From Thermoflavifilum sp. (GTDB taxonomy: Bacteria; Bacteroidota; Bacteroidia; Chitinophagales; Chitinophagaceae): DNA of 6,382 nt. Positions 1-6,290 of the stretch are shown here, piece by piece. The notes beneath the pieces were generated by a model that searched no databases, was not told the origin of the DNA, and saw only the letters and a program-made list of their open reading frames with translations. The first letter of the stretch is position 1; every line of letters starts with the position of its first letter. Position numbers and translations under genes: made by a program. The stretch is taken from NCBI GenBank assembly GCA_019683625.1, contig JADGHY010000125.1, forward strand, positions 1 to 6,382, written 5' to 3'.

Positions 1-6
1 ACTGAC

Positions 7-35
7 TTGATTGGCACTGCTTTTCTGTATATAAA
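7..35 (+). promoter_or_regulatory. Possible weak promoter ahead of ilvA
   Basis: TTGATT (7-12) and TATAAA (30-35) are separated by 17 bases, which resembles a sigma-70 layout. The rest of the leader up to the start codon is AT-rich. Bacteroidota housekeeping promoters normally use TTTG and TAnnTTTG instead, and no such -7 box is present here, so this may be chance in AT-rich DNA. ilvA could equally be read from a promoter outside the window. TGA stops in two frames at 3-5 and 8-10 could be the end of an upstream gene, but nothing else of one is visible. Confidence 0.22.
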
Positions 36-46
36 CGAAATAAAAT

Positions 47-1315
47 ATGACTGTGGCCCATACCCAAGCTGAGTTTGCCTTGCCTGTACTGGATTTTGAA
101 GCAGCCCGCAAACGGCTTAGCCCGGTAGTTTCCCATACGCCTCTCATGTACAACCAAAATCTTTCCCGTCGTTATCAGGCCAACATTTTCCTGAAACGGG
201 AAGACCTGCAGGTGGTACGGTCGTACAAGATTAGAGGAGCTTTTAACATGATGAGTGCGCTTCCGCAAGCCACCCTGCAACGGGGCGTGGTATGTGCCAG
301 CGCCGGAAACCATGCCCAGGGCTTCGCCTATTCCTGTGCCCATCTTCAGGTGAAAGGGGTGGTGTTTATGCCTTCCCCTACACCCAAGCAAAAGATTCAC
401 CAAGTGAGCATGTTTGGAGACCGATGGATTGATATCCAACTCATTGGCGACACATTTGATGATTGTCAGTCAGCAGCTCTCGCCTTTGCCGAAACGCATC
501 ACATGACCTTTATTCCCCCATTTGAACATCCCCAGATCATAGAAGGACAAGGTACCGTGGGCTTGGAAATCCTGGAAGATCTTCCGGATGTTGATTTCAT
601 CTTTATTCCCGTGGGTGGGGGTGGTCTTGCCTCGGGTGTAGGATTAGCTGTCAAACCACATCGCCCCCAGGTAAAACTCATCGGTGCTGAACCCGAAGGT
701 GCACCTTCCATGTTGGAAGCCTTTCGCGCAGGCTATCCCGTAAAGCTTCATCATATTGACAACTTCGTAGATGGCGCCGCCGTGAGACAAGTGGGCGAAC
801 TCACGTTCCAGATATGCCGGCGGATGCTCGATGACATGATACTCGTGCCGGAAGGAAGAATATGCTCCACCATCCTGCGATTATATAACGAAGAGGCCAT
901 GGTGGTGGAACCGGCAGGTGCATTGGCCATTTCGGCCCTGCCCGATTTCAGGGAAATAATCAAAGGCAAGAATGTGGTATGCATTGTAAGCGGAAGTAAC
1001 AATGATATTGACCGCATGCAGGAAATCAAGGAACGTTCGTTGTTGTATGAAGGATTAAAACATTATTTCATCATCCGGTTTGCCCAACGGCCGGGTGCAC
1101 TCCGCGAATTTGTCAATGAAGTACTTGGCCCAAATGATGATATTGTGCGATTTGAATACATGCAAAAACATCATAAAGAAACTGGCCCTGCGCTGGTGGG
1201 CATTGAGTTAAAAGATCCCCGCGATTATGAATTGTTGATTGAGCGGATGCGCAAAAGACATATTCAGTTTACCGAACTGAATAAAGACGATACCCTGTTT
1301 GGATTTATCGTGTGA
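47..1315 (+). CDS. ilvA: Threonine ammonia-lyase (threonine dehydratase), biosynthetic type
   Basis: This cytoplasmic PLP enzyme converts L-threonine to 2-oxobutanoate and ammonia, the committed step toward isoleucine. The 422-residue protein shows the fold-type II PLP core: SYKIRGA with the Schiff-base lysine K61, SAGNHAQG (85-92), the glycine-rich phosphate loop GGGGLASG (190-197) and SGSNND (315-320), where S315 should face the pyridine nitrogen. Residues about 336-422 form one ACT-like regulatory domain (KHYFIIRFAQRPGALREF, then GPNDDIVRFEY and GPALVGIEL). That matches the B. subtilis/Bacteroidota form of about 420 residues rather than the E. coli IlvA of 514 with two ACT-like units. The regulatory domain argues for the isoleucine-inhibited biosynthetic enzyme over the short catabolic TdcB; inhibition itself is inferred. 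The start is supported by normal family length; no Shine-Dalgarno is present, only an AT-rich leader. No other ilv or leu gene lies downstream; the next gene is convergent. Confidence 0.95.
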   Translation: MTVAHTQAEFALPVLDFEAARKRLSPVVSHTPLMYNQNLSRRYQANIFLKREDLQVVRSYKIRGAFNMMSALPQATLQRGVVCASAGNHAQGFAYSCAHLQVKGVVFMPSPTPKQKIHQVSMFGDRWIDIQLIGDTFDDCQSAALAFAETHHMTFIPPFEHPQIIEGQGTVGLEILEDLPDVDFIFIPVGGGGLASGVGLAVKPHRPQVKLIGAEPEGAPSMLEAFRAGYPVKLHHIDNFVDGAAVRQVGELTFQICRRMLDDMILVPEGRICSTILRLYNEEAMVVEPAGALAISALPDFREIIKGKNVVCIVSGSNNDIDRMQEIKERSLLYEGLKHYFIIRFAQRPGALREFVNEVLGPNDDIVRFEYMQKHHKETGPALVGIELKDPRDYELLIERMRKRHIQFTELNKDDTLFGFIV

Positions 1316-1368
1316 TGATGCTTATCTGGCTTATGTATATGCAGCTGTGAGCAATATGGTCTGGGCTT

Positions 1369-1386
1369 TGATTTCAGTTGAAATCA
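1369..1386. terminator. Perfect inverted repeat between convergent genes, possible terminator
   Basis: TGATTTC (1369-1375) and GAAATCA (1380-1386) form a perfect 7-bp stem around the 4-base loop AGTT. It lies 54 bases past the ilvA stop and 68 bases past the end of the opposing GH3 gene, where a terminator is expected. The stem is AT-rich and no long T-run follows on either strand, so an intrinsic terminator is only a weak reading. Confidence 0.3.
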
Positions 1387-1433
1387 CCTTATTGGCTTAA
1401 TTGCAACCGCATATTTATCCGGGCATTATCCTG

Positions 1434-1453
1434 AACAACACCACAATGCTGTT
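1434..1453 (-). terminator. Stem-loop abutting the GH3 stop codon, possible terminator
   Basis: On the - strand the transcript would read AACAGCA, a 6-base loop, then UGUUGUU, which is seven pairs including one G-U wobble, directly after the GH3 stop codon. Read on the + strand the same stem has one A-C mismatch but is followed by a T-rich stretch (TTTTATTTC). It could therefore serve either converging transcript. Stability is modest. Confidence 0.27.
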
Positions 1454-3730
1454 TTATTTCAATTCAAAGCTTGCTGCTTGTACATCGCGGCTGTTCCCAC
1501 CCACAAATACTTCAAATGGGCCGGGCTCATAGCGATAGTGCATTTGCTTATCGTAAATCCGCAAATCATCGGCGGTGAGCCGGAAAGTTACTGTCTTGCT
1601 TTCTCCTTTTTTCAGAAACACCTGTTGAAAGGCTTTCAATTGCTTTACCGGTTGTGTGACATCGGCCACCAGATCCCGGATGTAGAGTTGCACGGTTTCG
1701 GTACCATCATATTGGCCGTCGTTGGTAACCTGCACTTGCACATGCAAAACATCACCAGGCATGAGCACCTTTTTATCCAAATGAAGCGGGCTGTAGCTGA
1801 AATGGGTGTAGCTTAATCCATATCCAAAGGGATAAAGCGGGTCATTGGGAATATCCAGATAACGGGAAGTCCATTTTACTTCTGGGTTTCCGGGCCTTCC
1901 GGTGTTTTTATGATTATAGTAAACGGGAATCTGACCAATGGCATAGGGGAATGACATCGTGATTTTGCCCGAGGGATTGTAATCGCCAAACAGCACATCG
2001 GCAATGGCATGACCTGCTTCTGTGCCTAAGAACCAGGTTTCCAGGATAGCGGGAATATGGGCATGTTCCCAGGTAAGCACCAGTGGCCGGCCGTTGGAAA
2101 GCACCAGCACAATAGGTTTGCCGGTGGCATAGACAGCCTTCAATAAATCGCGCTGAGGTTCAGGAATATGAATATCGGCTCTGGATGCAGCTTCCCCACT
2201 CATGCCGGCCGATTCGCCCAGGCAAAGGATCACCACATCGGCTTTTCGGGCAGTGGCCACGGCTTCGCGGATGAGCTGCTGGGGCGAAAGAGGAGAAGGA
2301 TGAATATCGGCGCCAAAGGCATTGAGTTGGCGCAACATGGCTGTATCGTCTATGATATTGGCTCCGAGCGCATATAATACCTTTGCACGGTTGCCCACTG
2401 CTTCGCGGATGCCTTGCAAAATGCTTACGGCCTTATGCCAATCGCCTGCACCAGACCAACAGCCAATCATATCGCGTGGGTCGTTGGCCAGTGGACCGAT
2501 CACGGCTATGGTGCCCGTTTTCTTGAGGGGTAACAGCTGACGATCATTTTTGAGCAATACGATCGACTTTCTAGCCATTTCCCGGACAAAAGTCAGTTTA
2601 TCCGGGCTCATGATTTCTCTTTCTGCCCGGGCTTCGTTGATGCGGTTGAAGGGATCCTGGAATAAGCCCAGTTTATATTTGGCAATGAGCACGTCGCGAA
2701 CGGCCTGGTCTATGGCATCTTCGCTGATCTGGCCTTCCTGTACCAGTGTTTTCAGGGTATGCACATAAGCCAATCCCTGCATATCCATTTCTGCCCCTGC
2801 CTGGAAAGCGAGCTTGCTGGCGGCTGTGGTATCAGCGGCTATGCCATGGTTAATCAATTCGGGAATGGCATCATAGTCGGTCACCACAAAGCCTTTAAAA
2901 TGCCATTGGCGGCGCAGGAGGTCTGTGAGCAGCCAGGAATTAGCTGTGGCAGGAATGCCGTTGATTTCGTTGAAGGCGCTCATCACAGAGCCTACGCCGG
3001 CTTCCACTGCTGCACGATAAGGCGGAAGATAATCTTCAAACATGCGCCTGCGGCTCATATCCACCACATTGTATTCACGACCGGCTTCCACGGCCCCATA
3101 CAGGGCATAATGTTTCACGCAAGCCATCACGCTGAGGCTGTCGTCCAGGCTATTTCCCTGATAACCTTTCACAAAAGCCCGGGCAATCAACGAACCCAGA
3201 TAGGGATCTTCGCCTGCGCCCTCGGCCACACGCCCCCAACGTGGATCACGGGCAATATCTACCATTGGTGAAAATACCCAGTTCAGCCCATCTGCTGCGG
3301 CTTCGGTGGCGGCCAAGCGTGCAGCATGTGCGATGGCAGCCGTATCCCAGCTGCAGGCCATGGCCAGCGGTATGGGAAATATGGTTTTGTGACCGTGAAT
3401 CACATCAAAACCAAATAATAAGGGAATATGCAATCGGGAACTATCTACAGCCAATTGTTGCAGCCGGCGTACATAGTTAGGACCAAAGGCATTGAAAATG
3501 CCTCCACAACGGCCTGCTTTAATGTCGTCCATATATGCTTTTCGCATCGTAGGGCCGGTGATAGCCATGTCGCTCGTGAGCAGATTCAGCTGTCCAATCT
3601 TTTCATCGAGTGTCATTTCACCAATGAGATGATTCACAAAAGCATACATGGCCGAATCACCGGATTGCTGGGCATAGGCGGGCATCAGCCCTAAAAGGCA
3701 AAAAACAAAAACCACATATTTCCTTATCAT
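1454..3730 (-). CDS. bglX: Secreted glycoside hydrolase family 3 beta-glucosidase, BglX type
   Basis: GH3 retaining enzymes remove non-reducing-end beta-D-glucosyl (sometimes beta-xylosyl) units. The 758-residue protein is close in length to E. coli BglX (765). Residues 1-20 are a Sec signal peptide (MIRK, a hydrophobic core, cleavage after AYA) with no lipobox, so a soluble periplasmic enzyme is expected. The TIM barrel (about 30-375) holds substrate-pocket motifs GFDVIHGH (D109), RDPRWGR (161-167) and KH (206-207), and the nucleophile D285 in FVVTDYDAIPELI. The alpha/beta sandwich (about 385-600) carries LGESAGMSGEAASRADI, where E513 aligns with the BglX acid/base glutamate. A fibronectin III-like domain follows (about 665-745). 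The gene is complete with no frameshift. The start is fixed by the signal peptide and a good promoter 35 bases upstream. No SusC/SusD, regulator or other glycosidase is adjacent, so the natural substrate cannot be inferred from context; glucose versus xylose preference is also open. Confidence 0.94.
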   Translation of the reverse strand: MIRKYVVFVFCLLGLMPAYAQQSGDSAMYAFVNHLIGEMTLDEKIGQLNLLTSDMAITGPTMRKAYMDDIKAGRCGGIFNAFGPNYVRRLQQLAVDSSRLHIPLLFGFDVIHGHKTIFPIPLAMACSWDTAAIAHAARLAATEAAADGLNWVFSPMVDIARDPRWGRVAEGAGEDPYLGSLIARAFVKGYQGNSLDDSLSVMACVKHYALYGAVEAGREYNVVDMSRRRMFEDYLPPYRAAVEAGVGSVMSAFNEINGIPATANSWLLTDLLRRQWHFKGFVVTDYDAIPELINHGIAADTTAASKLAFQAGAEMDMQGLAYVHTLKTLVQEGQISEDAIDQAVRDVLIAKYKLGLFQDPFNRINEARAEREIMSPDKLTFVREMARKSIVLLKNDRQLLPLKKTGTIAVIGPLANDPRDMIGCWSGAGDWHKAVSILQGIREAVGNRAKVLYALGANIIDDTAMLRQLNAFGADIHPSPLSPQQLIREAVATARKADVVILCLGESAGMSGEAASRADIHIPEPQRDLLKAVYATGKPIVLVLSNGRPLVLTWEHAHIPAILETWFLGTEAGHAIADVLFGDYNPSGKITMSFPYAIGQIPVYYNHKNTGRPGNPEVKWTSRYLDIPNDPLYPFGYGLSYTHFSYSPLHLDKKVLMPGDVLHVQVQVTNDGQYDGTETVQLYIRDLVADVTQPVKQLKAFQQVFLKKGESKTVTFRLTADDLRIYDKQMHYRYEPGPFEVFVGGNSRDVQAASFELK

Positions 3731-3765
3731 AGCATTCTTAGTTTATCTTTTATCAAAAAACCGGT

Positions 3766-3795
3766 CAAAGATAGGGTGCAGTCCAGAAAAACAAC
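3766..3795 (-). promoter_or_regulatory. Bacteroidota-type promoter for the GH3 gene
   Basis: Read on the - strand, TATCTTTG (3766-3773) is a perfect match to the Bacteroidota -7 consensus TAnnTTTG. Eighteen bases upstream is GTTG (3792-3795), one mismatch from the -33 consensus TTTG. The box ends 35 bases before the GH3 start codon, giving a short leader, and it lies in the gap after the dinB-like gene. The GH3 gene is thus probably transcribed on its own. No operator or hybrid two-component binding motif is recognisable nearby. Confidence 0.6.
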
Positions 3796-3866
3796 ACGTT
3801 TCTTCAAAAACATCGATGGGCTAATAATTTGTCTCAGGCGCCCCAATGGGTATTTGGAAAAGAAAT

Positions 3867-4382
3867 TTATGATGATTTGTGGGCAGAAAGATTGGGCAGG
3901 CTTTTTTTCAATAGGGCAATCTGTCCGATATGATACGTGTCGTGCTGCATGACCCCTTTAATCAAGTGCAGGAAGGTATAATTTCTGCCTTTTACTTTTG
4001 TGTGCAAAAGTGAATCATCGGCAATTTCCAATGCAGAGATAATCTGTTGTTGATTAGCCTCTAAGGCATTCAGTAAACTTGTCCAGGCTGTTGAGGGATC
4101 AGGATCAATACGGGTCCAGTCGAAGCTTTCTTTTTGTTTCACCACAAAATCCTCATCGCCATGCAGGCGCCGGTTGAGGAGTTCCCGCCAGGCCAGAATA
4201 TGGGCCGTGAGCTCGGCAATACAATGAGCTTCCGGTATGGGGCGGTGAAAAACCTGCGCCGGATGGACATCCAGAAGAATTTTTCGCATGCTGTCACCAT
4301 ACCAGGGAGTGCCCGCATAGAGGCTTTTCATGTCGCGGATCAGCACTTTCAAAGTTGCAGGAGTAGATTTCAATTTTTTCAT
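3867..4382 (-). CDS. DinB/YfiT-fold putative metal-dependent enzyme
   Basis: This 171-residue protein fits the DinB superfamily of four-helix-bundle metalloproteins, which is unrelated to DNA polymerase IV despite the name. The fold normally places three histidines around one divalent metal. Here they are H61 in ELTAHILAWRELL and H147 plus H151 in QHDTYHIGQIALLKK, spaced as the family expects. Known members include thiol-dependent S-transferases (bacillithiol or mycothiol users) and a hydrolase-like group, but many are uncharacterised, so the reaction here is unknown. There is no signal peptide or membrane segment; a cytoplasmic location is expected. The start (MKKLKSTPATL) gives the usual length of about 150-175 residues. 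It follows the flavin monooxygenase gene by 91 bases on the same strand and could share its transcript; only a poor promoter match (TACCTTGT) lies ahead of it. The family call is firm and the function open. Confidence 0.8.
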   Translation of the reverse strand: MKKLKSTPATLKVLIRDMKSLYAGTPWYGDSMRKILLDVHPAQVFHRPIPEAHCIAELTAHILAWRELLNRRLHGDEDFVVKQKESFDWTRIDPDPSTAWTSLLNALEANQQQIISALEIADDSLLHTKVKGRNYTFLHLIKGVMQHDTYHIGQIALLKKSLPNLSAHKSS

Positions 4383-4398
4383 GTGTTTTTTGGGAAAA

Positions 4399-4412
4399 CA
4401 ACATCATTGTTG
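4399..4412. repeat. Small inverted repeat in the leader of the DinB-like gene
   Basis: CAACA and TGTTG form a perfect 5-bp dyad around TCAT, ending 17 bases before the start codon of the DinB-like gene. It could be an operator half-site pair or a leader hairpin, but at 5 bp it may also be chance. Confidence 0.18.
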
Positions 4413-4473
4413 ATCGCACAAGGTAAAATAAACGCCAATCACCTGCAAGCCTGTTTAGAAAAAAATATTGCAT

Positions 4474-5532
4474 TTAATCAACTACGGGAGATGCAGTGGC
4501 AGCAGATGAGCTGAGTGCTTTGTTCACGGCAGGAGCCACTTCTGTGCCCAATAGTTCAATGGAGCGCATCACGGTACGATGAGGCAGAGTGCCTACAGAA
4601 ATCTGCAATAGAAAGCGATTGTGGTGAAAAATTTCGTGTTGGTATAAGATTTTTTCCACAATTTGTTGCGGACTGCCTACGAAGTTGGCTCCCCGCAGGG
4701 AAACGGAGAAGGCAAATTGTTCCCGCGTCATAGGCGGCCAGCCGCGTTCCCGTCCGATACGGTCCATCATGAGTTTAAACGCCGGGAAGGCTTGTTCAAA
4801 AGCCTTTTGGGAATCATCGGCAATGAGTCCGTGTGAGTTGATGCTGAGCGGAAGTGCAGGATGGCCGGCTCGTTGAGCAGCTTCCCGATGGAGGGCAGCC
4901 AGATAGGAAAACCTTTCGGGCAAGCCGCCAATGATGGCTATAGCCATGGGCAGACCCAGGTTTCCAGCCCTGACGGCCGACTCGGGCGTTCCGCCCACGG
5001 CAATCCATACGGGCAAGGGCTGCTGAATGGGGCGGGGATACACGCCCTGGTTCTGAAGCGGAGGCCTGAATTGTCCCGACCAGGTGATTCGCTCTTCTGC
5101 CCTAACTTTGAGCAACAGATTGAGCTTTTCTTCGAATAAAGCATCATAATCTTTTAAATCGTAACCAAACAAGGGGAACGATTCAATAAATGAACCACGG
5201 CCTACCATCAACTCTGCTCTTCCACCCGATAGCAAATCAACTGTAGCAAATTGTTCAAACACCCGGATGGGATCGTCGGAACTCAATACCACCACGGCAG
5301 AGCTTAGGCGAATGTGGCGGGTGCGCATGGCAGCAGCACCCAGCACCACGGCCGGTGCTGAAACGGTAAAATCGGGCCGGTGATGCTCGCCTACGGCAAA
5401 TACATCGAGCCCCACCTGATCGGCCAGCTCCACCTCCTCCATCAACCGGCGCAGGCGCTCGGCCGGACTGATCAGCTGCCCCGTTTCAGGATCCACTGTG
5501 CGTTCACCAAAAGTATAAATCCCGATTTCCAT
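4474..5532 (-). CDS. Luciferase-like (LLM class) flavin-dependent monooxygenase
   Basis: This 352-residue protein belongs to the bacterial luciferase-like family (Pfam PF00296 type), TIM-barrel enzymes that use reduced FMN or coenzyme F420 and usually O2 to oxidise a small substrate. The hallmarks are the N-terminal strand MEIGIYTFGE, VFAVGEHHRPDF (44-55) with the conserved EHH, the segment GGRAELMVGRGSF (103-115), PLPVWIAVGGTPES (172-185) in the cofactor-binding region, and the C-terminal GSPQQIVEKI (286-295). FMNH2 is more likely than F420 in Bacteroidota (inference). No flavin reductase is adjacent, so reduced flavin must come from elsewhere. The length is normal and the protein is intact; the last 12 or so residues (Ser/Ala-rich) look like a variable tail. 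The start is supported by the typical family opening and a TAnnTTTG box just upstream. The DinB-like gene lies 91 bases downstream. The substrate is not predictable: this family includes alkane, aldehyde, xenobiotic and antibiotic-pathway oxidases. Confidence 0.88.
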   Translation of the reverse strand: MEIGIYTFGERTVDPETGQLISPAERLRRLMEEVELADQVGLDVFAVGEHHRPDFTVSAPAVVLGAAAMRTRHIRLSSAVVVLSSDDPIRVFEQFATVDLLSGGRAELMVGRGSFIESFPLFGYDLKDYDALFEEKLNLLLKVRAEERITWSGQFRPPLQNQGVYPRPIQQPLPVWIAVGGTPESAVRAGNLGLPMAIAIIGGLPERFSYLAALHREAAQRAGHPALPLSINSHGLIADDSQKAFEQAFPAFKLMMDRIGRERGWPPMTREQFAFSVSLRGANFVGSPQQIVEKILYQHEIFHHNRFLLQISVGTLPHRTVMRSIELLGTEVAPAVNKALSSSAATASPVVD

Positions 5533-5548
5533 ATAATTTCTGTTGCAA

Positions 5549-5585
5549 CAAATTTAAACATTTTTTGATATGGTTTATCTCCAAA
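5549..5585 (-). promoter_or_regulatory. Likely Bacteroidota-type promoter for the monooxygenase gene
   Basis: Read on the - strand, TAAATTTG (5549-5556) matches the -7 consensus TAnnTTTG perfectly, 16 bases before the start codon. The nearest TTTG (5582-5585) is 25 bases upstream of the box, somewhat longer than usual, so the -33 assignment is doubtful. If used, the leader would be only about 10 bases. The 156-base gap to miaE is compatible with a separate transcription start here. Confidence 0.42.
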
Positions 5586-5657
5586 CAAAAGAAATTTACC
5601 GTCATGTGGAGGACAGCTCGTTACAGGAACAGCAGGTTGATGGTTACTGGAAACAAA

Positions 5658-5671
5658 CCTAAAGCCTAAAG
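5658..5671. repeat. Two tandem copies of a 7-base unit
   Basis: CCTAAAG occurs twice in a row (5658-5664, 5665-5671), just past the stop codon of miaE. It forms no hairpin and has only two units, so it is recorded as a simple local duplication with no assigned role. The rest of the 5533-5688 gap shows no gene and no clear terminator. Confidence 0.3.
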
Positions 5672-5688
5672 CAGCAAACCCACAACAG

Positions 5689-6270
5689 TTAATGCATGCG
5701 ATCACCGCGTACAGGTAAACGGGCAATGATGGCGGCCTCCCATTGCAACCATTGCTGCCAGCGGGCCTTCACACGGGCGGCAGGCAGATAAGTTTCCGCC
5801 AGGCGAATGAACAAACGATAATGTCCGGCTTCGGATTCCATGAAACGCTGATAGAAGTTCCGCCAGTAAGCATCTTCCAGGCCTTCGCTCAGCAGGCGGA
5901 AGCGTTCGCAGCTCCGCGCTTCAATCAACGCACAGATCAACAGTTGATCCAGCAAACGACCTTTTTCATCTCCACCTTTTTGCTGAAGCGGCATCAAGGC
6001 ATTGACATAAGCATCGGGTCGCTGCCGACCCAGCGGAATCTGTCGTTTGCGCATCTCGGCCAACACCATCCTGAAATGCCCCCATTCCTCCGTCACCACC
6101 GGTGAGAGCGCATCCACAAGCTCGGGATAATGAGGATACCGCTGAATAAGCGAAATACACTGGGTGGCAGCTTTTTGTTCGCAATAAGCATGGTCGGTAA
6201 GAATTTCTTCCAGGGAAATAGCTGCCAGATTCACCCATCTTGGATCCGTTGGCAATTGCAACCCTAACAT
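5689..6270 (-). CDS. miaE: tRNA-(ms2io6A)-hydroxylase MiaE
   Basis: MiaE is a non-haem diiron monooxygenase that uses O2 to hydroxylate the isopentenyl group of 2-methylthio-N6-isopentenyladenosine at position 37 of tRNAs reading UNN codons, the last step after MiaA and MiaB. The 193-residue, all-helical protein shows the full ferritin-like ligand set: E31 in DHAYCEQKAA, E62 and H65 in EEWGHF, E117 in IEARSCERF, and E147 and H150 in ESEAGHYRLF. The opening MLGLQLPTDPRWVNL is typical of the family and fixes the start; no Shine-Dalgarno is present, only a T-rich stretch. Length agrees with the short MiaE form (about 190-200). The upstream gene ends 20 bases before this start, so the two are probably co-transcribed. 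Its substrate depends on miaA and miaB elsewhere in the genome, which cannot be seen here. Confidence 0.92.
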   Translation of the reverse strand: MLGLQLPTDPRWVNLAAISLEEILTDHAYCEQKAATQCISLIQRYPHYPELVDALSPVVTEEWGHFRMVLAEMRKRQIPLGRQRPDAYVNALMPLQQKGGDEKGRLLDQLLICALIEARSCERFRLLSEGLEDAYWRNFYQRFMESEAGHYRLFIRLAETYLPAARVKARWQQWLQWEAAIIARLPVRGDRMH

Positions 6271-6290
6271 ATGGCAAAGAAAAATAAATT

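Noticed and set aside
2759..3271. Open frame of 170 residues on the + strand inside the GH3 gene
   Set aside because: It lies wholly antisense to conserved GH3 catalytic-domain sequence, its translation is His/Cys-rich without any family motif, and it has no promoter or neighbour context. It is a shadow frame.
1454..3730. Polysaccharide utilisation locus built around the GH3 enzyme
   Set aside because: No SusC/SusD pair, surface lipoprotein, hybrid two-component regulator or second glycosidase is present within the window; both neighbours are unrelated.
3867..4382. DinB name suggesting a DNA-damage polymerase or SOS locus
   Set aside because: The protein has the histidine triad of the DinB/YfiT metalloprotein fold and none of the Y-family polymerase motifs. 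No LexA-like site was seen ahead of it.
4134..4514. Open frame of 126 residues on the + strand across the DinB-like gene and its leader
   Set aside because: Most of it is antisense to the recognisable DinB-fold gene and the protein shows no domain signature.
5472..5726. Open frame of 84 residues on the - strand covering the gap between miaE and the monooxygenase
   Set aside because: It begins inside the miaE end and runs into the monooxygenase start in another frame. It contains no recognisable motif, and the gap holds a promoter box instead.
5743..6105. Open frame of 120 residues on the + strand inside miaE
   Set aside because: It is antisense to the diiron-ligand helices of miaE, which are clearly the selected frame.
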